Source of the DNA: Sphingomonas sp. IC-11
Lineage (GTDB): Bacteria > Pseudomonadota > Alphaproteobacteria > Sphingomonadales > Sphingomonadaceae
Assembly: GCF_021043365.1 (NCBI RefSeq)
Contig: NZ_JAJNDU010000001.1
Coordinates: 124,001 to 188,000 of the forward strand
Direction of reading: 5' to 3'
Length of the DNA stretch: 64,000 bases
Positions 59,233 to 64,000 of the stretch are shown here, piece by piece (positions within the stretch are counted from its first letter, which is position 1; every line of letters begins with the position of its first letter). The translations under genes were made by a program, and so were the position numbers. The notes below the pieces were generated by a model. It made no database searches, was not told where the DNA came from, and was given only the letters and a program-made list of their open reading frames with translations.

Positions 59233-60696
59233 ATGGACGAAGCGGTTTCCCATGTTCACGGCCGTCCCGGGCAGCGGGATCTCACCACGGGTCCGATCGG
59301 CTCCGCGCTGTTGCTGTTCGCGCTCCCGACGCTTGCTTCCAACGTCCTTCAATCCCTGAACGGCTCGATCAACACGATCTGGGTGGGCCGCTTCCTGGGG
59401 GAGGGGGCGCTTGCCGCGACATCCAACGCCAACATCATCATGTTCCTGATGTTCGGTGCCGTGTTCGGCTTCGGCATGGCGGCAACGATCATCGTCGGCC
59501 AGAGCTGGGGCCGCCGCGATGTGGAGGCTGCGCGTCGGGCGTTCGGCTCCGCCATCGGCCTCGTGCTCGCCGGATCGGTCGTGGTGGGAACGCTGGGCTG
59601 GATATTCGCGCCGGAGATCCTGGTCGTCCTCGCCACCCCGCCGGACGCCTTTGAGCCAGCGCTCGATTACTTGCGCGTCATTTTCCTGGCGCTGCCGCCC
59701 TCCATGCTGCTCGTGCTCATGTTCATGGGGCTGAGGGGCACCGGAGACTTGGTCACCCCTTTGTGGTTCATGGGGCTTGCCGTTCTGGTGGACGCGGTGA
59801 TGAACCCGCTGCTCATCGCCGGCATGGGTCCGTTTCCGCGCATGGGCATCGCGGGCTCTGCCACCGCCACGCTGATTGCGAATATCGTCGCGCTCGGCGC
59901 GCTGGTCGCCTGGATCCGCTGGCGCGATCTGCCGCTGCGCCTGAAGGGCGCCGAGATCCGCTACATCCTTCCCGAACGCGAGCTGGTTCGAACCATCGTC
60001 AGCAAGGGGGTGCCGATCGGGGCGCAGATGCTGGTGCTGTCGGTATCCGCGTTGGCGATGGTCGGCCTCGTCAACCGTAGCGGTATTGATACGGTGGCCG
60101 CCTATGGCATCGTTCAGCAGCTGTGGGGCTATGTCCAGATGCCGGCCATGGCCATCGGCGCGGCGGTGTCGGCGATGGCAGCGCAGAATATCGGCGCCGG
60201 GCGATGGGACCGGGTGGCGCGCATCACCCGCGCCGGCATCATCTACAATGTCCTGATTACCGGCGCGACGGTTGCGCTGGTGCTGTTGTTCGACTTCGCC
60301 ATCATCGGCCTGTTCATCCCCGGCGCCAGCCCCGTGGTGCCGATCGCGCAGCACATCAACCTGCTGGCGACCTGGGGCTTCATCATGTTCGGTGCGACCA
60401 TGGTGCTGTTCGGGGTGATCCGCGCCAACGGCGCCGTCTGGGGGCCGCTGCTGATCATGACAGTCGCCATGTTCCCGGTCCGGCTGGGCGTGGCCTATGC
60501 GTTGCTTCCCGTGATCGGAGCGGATGCCCTGTGGTGGAGCTTCCCGGTGGGCTCGGGTGCCAACGCGCTGTTGGCAGCGCTTTATTACCGCTTCGGGCGC
60601 TGGCGGGAGGGCGGGCTACTCGTGCCGGAGGAGCATTGCGAAGAGCGCAGCCACGCCGATATCGAACCTGCCGGCACGCTAAAGCCGGCAGCCTGA
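59233..60696 (+). CDS. MATE family efflux transporter
   Basis: A 487-residue carrier with twelve membrane segments and the two-fold MATE repeat. Characteristic segments are ALLLFALPTLASNVLQSLNG, MAATIIVGQSWGRRDVEAAR and AVSAMAAQNIGAGRWDRVAR. MATE pumps export cationic drugs or flavonoids with Na or H. ATG 59233 lies behind an ideal GGAGGGGG site. The 3' end is 10 bases from the convergent lipid-kinase gene. Confidence 0.93.
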   Translation: MDEAVSHVHGRPGQRDLTTGPIGSALLLFALPTLASNVLQSLNGSINTIWVGRFLGEGALAATSNANIIMFLMFGAVFGFGMAATIIVGQSWGRRDVEAARRAFGSAIGLVLAGSVVVGTLGWIFAPEILVVLATPPDAFEPALDYLRVIFLALPPSMLLVLMFMGLRGTGDLVTPLWFMGLAVLVDAVMNPLLIAGMGPFPRMGIAGSATATLIANIVALGALVAWIRWRDLPLRLKGAEIRYILPERELVRTIVSKGVPIGAQMLVLSVSALAMVGLVNRSGIDTVAAYGIVQQLWGYVQMPAMAIGAAVSAMAAQNIGAGRWDRVARITRAGIIYNVLITGATVALVLLFDFAIIGLFIPGASPVVPIAQHINLLATWGFIMFGATMVLFGVIRANGAVWGPLLIMTVAMFPVRLGVAYALLPVIGADALWWSFPVGSGANALLAALYYRFGRWREGGLLVPEEHCEERSHADIEPAGTLKPAA

Positions 60697-60706
60697 TCGC
60701 TGACTC

Positions 60707-61606
60707 TCAGCCAGGCTCTTCGTCGGAGTCTCGCGGCACCATCACCTGAATGGCGCCAGGCGCGATCTTGGCGTGAACGGGCGTGTGTGCCAGCACCTCG
60801 CCGTCGATTGAAATCGGCAGGTTGGGGCGCGTGTCGATCTTCAGATTGCGGCCCGAAAAGGTGATCGTATCGTGGTGCCTCGCCGAAAGGCCCAGGATGT
60901 TGGCGAACCAGTTCTTCAGCAGCGTGCGCCGGTAACGCCCGGTAACGGCCTGAACGACGATCTGCCCCGAATCGATCTTCGCCTCATCCACCAGCCAGGT
61001 GCCGCCGTGATATGGCCCGTTGGAGATCCGCACTTCCACCACCCGCATCCGCTTCTCTTCCGTTCCGTCATCAACGGTCAGGATGAAGGGGCGGAAGCGC
61101 AGATATTGCAGCCCGGCCCAGCCGAGATAGCCGATCCGCCCCAATACCTTCTTCAGATTATGCGGCACCGTCTCCGCGATTTGCGGCGACAGGCCCATGG
61201 CCGCGCAGTTCGCGAAATAGTCTCCATCGATCATGCCCAGGTCGATCCGCTTGGGCACGCCTGTTGCCAGCACATCGATCGCCCCATCCACGTCAAGCGG
61301 CAGACCCAGGGTGCGCGCGAAACTGTTGGCCGTGCCAAGCGGCAGGACGCCCAGGATCACGTCCTTTCCGACAAGCAGGTCGACCAGGCCGCTCACCGTC
61401 CCGTCGCCGCCGCCCAGGATCACCAGATCGGGGTTCTTCGCCAGCGCGCGCTTCACCGTGCGCTCCAGATGCTCCGGCTTTTGCACCGCGTGCGCGTCGA
61501 CCGAGAACGGCAGTTCATCCAGCCGCTCGCACGCGCGCTGGAATAGCTTTTGCCCTTTGCGTGACTTGGCGTTGACGATCAACGCGGCTGACCGGATCTC
61601 GCTCAT
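60707..61606 (-). CDS. Diacylglycerol-kinase family lipid kinase (YegS/DgkB-like)
   Basis: A 299-residue enzyme. The nucleotide-binding motif is VILGGGDGTVSGLVDLLVGK (GGDGT), and VLPLGTANSFARTLGLP follows. The C-terminal beta-domain (PISIDGEVLAHTPVHAKIAP) is the usual second half. Substrate might be diacylglycerol, undecaprenol or sphingoid base; sphingomonads make sphingolipids, so a sphingosine-kinase-like role is possible but not shown. Confidence 0.9.
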   Translation of the reverse strand: MSEIRSAALIVNAKSRKGQKLFQRACERLDELPFSVDAHAVQKPEHLERTVKRALAKNPDLVILGGGDGTVSGLVDLLVGKDVILGVLPLGTANSFARTLGLPLDVDGAIDVLATGVPKRIDLGMIDGDYFANCAAMGLSPQIAETVPHNLKKVLGRIGYLGWAGLQYLRFRPFILTVDDGTEEKRMRVVEVRISNGPYHGGTWLVDEAKIDSGQIVVQAVTGRYRRTLLKNWFANILGLSARHHDTITFSGRNLKIDTRPNLPISIDGEVLAHTPVHAKIAPGAIQVMVPRDSDEEPG

Positions 61607-61682
61607 GCCGCCCTAACGCACGGCAGGCCGATTCGCCCCCGTAACGCTTGCGCAGGCGTCGGGAGCGGCGCAAGGCAGGGCC

Positions 61683-62675
61683 ATGCACGCTTCCTTTCCC
61701 GCCCTTCGCCTGCGTCGAACCCGTGCCGCTGACTGGAGCCGGCGCCTGCATCGGGAGACGACGCTCACCCCCGCCGATCTGATCTGGCCGCTGTTCATCG
61801 CCGAGGGCGAGAGCGTCGAGGAACCGATCGCCAGCCTTCCCGGCGTTTCGCGCTGGTCGGTCGACCTCATCGTCGCGCGGGCCAAGGAGGCGCATGCGCT
61901 CAGGATCCCGTGTCTTGCGCTTTTTCCGAACACGCCGGCGCATCTGCGCAGCGAAGATGGCCGTGAAGCGCTGAATCCCGACAATCTGATGTGCCGTGCC
62001 ATTCGCGCCATCAAGGATTCGGTTCCCGACATTGGCATTCTGACCGACGTCGCGCTCGATCCTTATACTGCGCATGGCCATGACGGCCTCGTGGATGAGG
62101 CCGGCTATGTGCTGAACGATGCAACCGTGGAATTACTGGTTGGCCAATCGCTGAACCAGGCCGCCGCCGGCGCTGATATCGTCGCGCCATCCGACATGAT
62201 GGACGGCCGTATCGGCACGATCCGCGCCGCTCTGGAGGCGGATGGCCGTCACAATGTGCAGATCATGGCTTATGCGGCCAAATACGCGAGTGCCTTCTAC
62301 GGCCCGTTCCGCGACGCCGTGGGCAGCCGCGGGCTGCTGAAGGGCGACAAGAAGACGTACCAGATGGACTATGGGAACGGGGAGGAGGCTCTTCGCGAGG
62401 TTGCGCTCGATCTCGCAGAAGGCGCCGACAGCGTGATGGTGAAGCCCGGCCTGCCATACCTTGATATCGCCCGACGCGTGAAGGAGCGGTTCGAGGTGCC
62501 GGTGTTCGCATATCAGGTGTCCGGCGAATATGCGATGATCGAGACCGCGGTCGCTGCGGGCGCAGCCGATCGCGACGCCATGGTCCTCGAAACTCTCACC
62601 GCCTTTAAGCGCGCTGGCTGTTCGGGCGTCCTCACTTATCACGCGGTGCACGCAGCCCGCCTGCTTGGCCAATGA
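61683..62675 (+). CDS. hemB: Porphobilinogen synthase (delta-aminolevulinic acid dehydratase)
   Basis: A 330-residue enzyme of haem synthesis that condenses two molecules of 5-aminolevulinate. The lysines of the active site are in IMAYAAKYASAFYGPFRD and VMVKPGLPYLDIARRV. The metal-site segment DVALDPYTAHGHDG has Asp and Ala where zinc enzymes have Cys, so this is the magnesium-dependent type. Full length. ATG 61683. It overlaps the next gene by four bases. Confidence 0.97.
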   Translation: MHASFPALRLRRTRAADWSRRLHRETTLTPADLIWPLFIAEGESVEEPIASLPGVSRWSVDLIVARAKEAHALRIPCLALFPNTPAHLRSEDGREALNPDNLMCRAIRAIKDSVPDIGILTDVALDPYTAHGHDGLVDEAGYVLNDATVELLVGQSLNQAAAGADIVAPSDMMDGRIGTIRAALEADGRHNVQIMAYAAKYASAFYGPFRDAVGSRGLLKGDKKTYQMDYGNGEEALREVALDLAEGADSVMVKPGLPYLDIARRVKERFEVPVFAYQVSGEYAMIETAVAAGAADRDAMVLETLTAFKRAGCSGVLTYHAVHAARLLGQ

Positions 62676-63229
62676 CGGGCATGACGGCGCCCTCGTTGCC
62701 GATCGAGACGGAGCGGCTGGTGCTGCGCACGCCTCAGCCGCAGGACCGCGCGCCGCTTCATGCCATGTGGGCGGATCCCATCGTCATGGCCGATCTGGGA
62801 CCGGTGAAGAACGCAGCGGAAAGCGACATGGCTCTCGCTCGTCACGCCTCCTACGCACCGCTCGGCTTCCGCGCCGTGGTGCTGCGGGCCGAGCAAGCGA
62901 CGATCGGCTTTTGCGGGCTGAAGCCCGGCGCTCCCGATACGCCGATCGAGGGAATGCTGGAGATCGGCTGGATGCTGGCCCTCCCCTATTGGGGCGCCGG
63001 TTATGCGCGAGAGGCCGCTGCCGCCGCGATTGCATGGGGTTGGGAGAACCGAGACGACAACGCTATCGTCGCGATCACCGCGACCGACAATGCCAAGAGC
63101 CGGCTGCTGATGGAGCGCCTTGGCATGAGCTACGAGCCCGCCGTGGACTTCGATCATCCCCTTTTTGCGGCTGACGATCCGCGTCGGCACACGGTGACCT
63201 ATCGGATTGCGCGGCCGGCAGGGTTGTAA
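62672..63229 (+). CDS. GNAT family N-acetyltransferase (RimJ/RimL-like)
   Basis: A 185-residue protein. IETERLVLRTPQPQDRAPLH is the RimJ-type start; GWMLALPYWGAGYAREAAAA carries the acetyl-CoA loop, and DNAKSRLLMERLGMSYEPAV ends the fold. Substrate unknown; members acetylate ribosomal proteins or small molecules. ATG 62672 overlaps the hemB stop (ATGA), so translation is coupled. Confidence 0.88.
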   Translation: MTGMTAPSLPIETERLVLRTPQPQDRAPLHAMWADPIVMADLGPVKNAAESDMALARHASYAPLGFRAVVLRAEQATIGFCGLKPGAPDTPIEGMLEIGWMLALPYWGAGYAREAAAAAIAWGWENRDDNAIVAITATDNAKSRLLMERLGMSYEPAVDFDHPLFAADDPRRHTVTYRIARPAGL

Positions 63230-63284
63230 AGGCAATCGACAGCTGGGCGGCGTCACCGCCGCCCTCCTGGCATGGACGCGGCGA

Positions 63285-63500
63285 TTACTCGCCGTTGCGC
63301 TCTACCGATTCAAGGATCCGCCCGCCGGCCATGAAAACCGCGATGGGGCAGACGGAGAAGAGCAGCCAGCCGCCGAGGCCGGGATAGTCCCGCAAGTAAT
63401 GCACCCCGCGCTCGGTCGCGCCCAGTCCGAGGCCATAGATGACCATGAACGCCTCGAACTTCGTCTTGATCGTGAAGAGCCGGGCTATCTTGGTAAACAT
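63285..63500 (-). CDS. Small membrane protein conserved in sphingomonads (hypothetical)
   Basis: A 71-residue protein, MFTKIARLFTIKTKFEAFMV, with two hydrophobic stretches (FMVIYGLGLGATERGVHYL and GWLLFSVCPIAVFMAGG). The style (FTIKTKFEAFMVIYGLGLGA) is one I recognise as a common sphingomonad protein of unknown function, from recall only. A start at 63545 is possible but adds 15 unlike residues. Confidence 0.65.
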   Translation of the reverse strand: MFTKIARLFTIKTKFEAFMVIYGLGLGATERGVHYLRDYPGLGGWLLFSVCPIAVFMAGGRILESVERNGE

Positions 63501-63565
63501 GGCGTTAACCAAGCAAGCTCCGCGCCAGTGGCGGATTTCCGCCAACTAGCCGCTCTACCTTCCTC

Positions 63566-64000
63566 TCAACTGTCAATAAGTTCGACAAGGTCGAGCGCTG
63601 CGTAGAGCGCGCGGCGTGCCCGGATGACCTGCGCCACTAGGTCGGCATCCCCGATTGCGTCGAACGCGATCGCCTCGGGCCAGTGTGTCGCAATCACGTC
63701 CGCAATCCGGTCCAGCTTCGCCGCATCGACGAGGAAACGGGGGTCAACCAGCGTCGGATCACATGCGACACGCAGCCGCAGGCACGCCGGACCGCCGCCA
63801 TTCGCCATCGACTCGCGCACGTCTACCACGTCTACCGCGCGGATCGGCCCATTGCCTGCCAGATGGTCCTGCAGCCAGGACCAGACCGCCTGGTTCTCCC
63901 GCGCTTCCGCCGGCACGATGAGCGTCTGGGCGCCCGTACTCGCGGTCACGAGCTGCGCATTGAAGAGATAGGACCGAATGGCGTCGTCAAGGCTCACGCG
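63566..64000 (-). CDS. astB: N-succinylarginine dihydrolase AstB, C-terminal part (cut by window edge)
   Basis: The reading frame enters from the right edge and ends at 63566; about 145 residues are visible. [20 protein letters not shown] and [20 protein letters not shown] include the catalytic Cys region of AstB, which converts N-succinylarginine to N-succinylornithine in the arginine succinyltransferase pathway. The apparent GTG at 63997 is internal. The start and the rest of the ast operon lie outside the window. Confidence 0.92.
   Translation of the reverse strand, partial: RVSLDDAIRSYLFNAQLVTASTGAQTLIVPAEARENQAVWSWLQDHLAGNGPIRAVDVVDVRESMANGGGPACLRLRVACDPTLVDPRFLVDAAKLDRIADVIATHWPEAIAFDAIGDADLVAQVIRARRALYAALDLVELIDS

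Noticed and set aside
1..64000. Prophage, integrative element, secretion or defence cluster
   Set aside because: No integrase, transposase, terminase, toxin-antitoxin pair, restriction system or direct-repeat boundaries were recognised; gene content is core-like throughout.

Overview
The window is a stretch of high-GC alphaproteobacterial chromosome, most probably from a sphingomonad (Sphingomonas or a close relative). The evidence is the gene content (an NDUFS4-like complex I accessory subunit, an hflK-hflC-degP cluster with a divergent Mrp ATPase, a ScfR/RamB-type regulator beside isocitrate lyase, a DUF4893 lipoprotein, DUF2721 and DUF2171 proteins), the pattern of start codons and operators, and an EcfG-type stress promoter. 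No rRNA, CRISPR array, prophage, transposase or plasmid function was seen. It reads as a continuous core genome with 68 protein genes (two cut by the window edges) and two tRNAs, packed with short intergenic gaps and many ATGA overlaps.

Layout. 1-4.5 kb: start of a TonB-dependent receptor, a coiled-coil protein, glpX, a CPBP membrane protease, then nusG-secE with a lipoprotein and tRNA-Trp. 4.6-16.7 kb: a PAS-GGDEF-EAL protein, a GST, a serine hydrolase, an aminoglycoside-phosphotransferase-like kinase with a divergent TetR regulator, a GNAT/FemAB-like protein, DUF2721, an MBL-fold hydrolase, the HrpB helicase and the NDUFS4-like subunit. 16.9-23.2 kb: the miaB-phoH-ybeY-corC block, with a secreted M10 RTX metalloprotease gene lying between miaB and phoH. 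23.2-34.3 kb: lipid acyltransferase, MFS carrier, ThpR, BAX-inhibitor-1 protein, transglutaminase, a small stress-promoter gene, extensin-like and Nudix genes, tRNA-Ala, a Gly/Arg/Asp/Tyr-rich DUF2171 protein, an MDR oxidoreductase and a YpfJ-type metalloprotease.

34.4-47.2 kb is mainly metabolic: 3-hydroxybutyrate dehydrogenase, isocitrate lyase preceded by an unannotated 51-residue gene and facing a ScfR/RamB-type regulator, an L,D-transpeptidase, an aldo/keto reductase coupled to two tiny lipoproteins, an ArsR-methyltransferase fusion with a perfect 24-bp palindrome in front of it and metF behind it, a flavin monooxygenase, a HAD nucleotidase and dapD. 47.4-64 kb: two related glycine-zipper envelope proteins around an OsmC peroxidase, mobA, NnrU, a POT peptide transporter, a DUF853 ATPase, degP-hflC-hflK facing Mrp, a CoA-binding protein, a MATE pump, a lipid kinase, hemB with a GNAT enzyme, and the C-terminal part of astB.

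The themes that connect genes are envelope quality control (HflKC, DegP, YpfJ, glycine-zipper proteins, LD-transpeptidase), acetate/PHB carbon use (Bdh, AceA, ScfR-type regulator) and the methionine/SAM cycle (ArsR-methyltransferase, MetF). No obviously new multi-gene defence or mobile system is visible. The most interesting items are small or regulatory: the EcfG promoter and its acidic 72-residue product, the 51-residue gene leading into aceA, the palindrome-controlled ArsR-methyltransferase-metF unit, the paired glycine-zipper genes with a shared upstream element, and the RTX protease set inside a housekeeping cluster.
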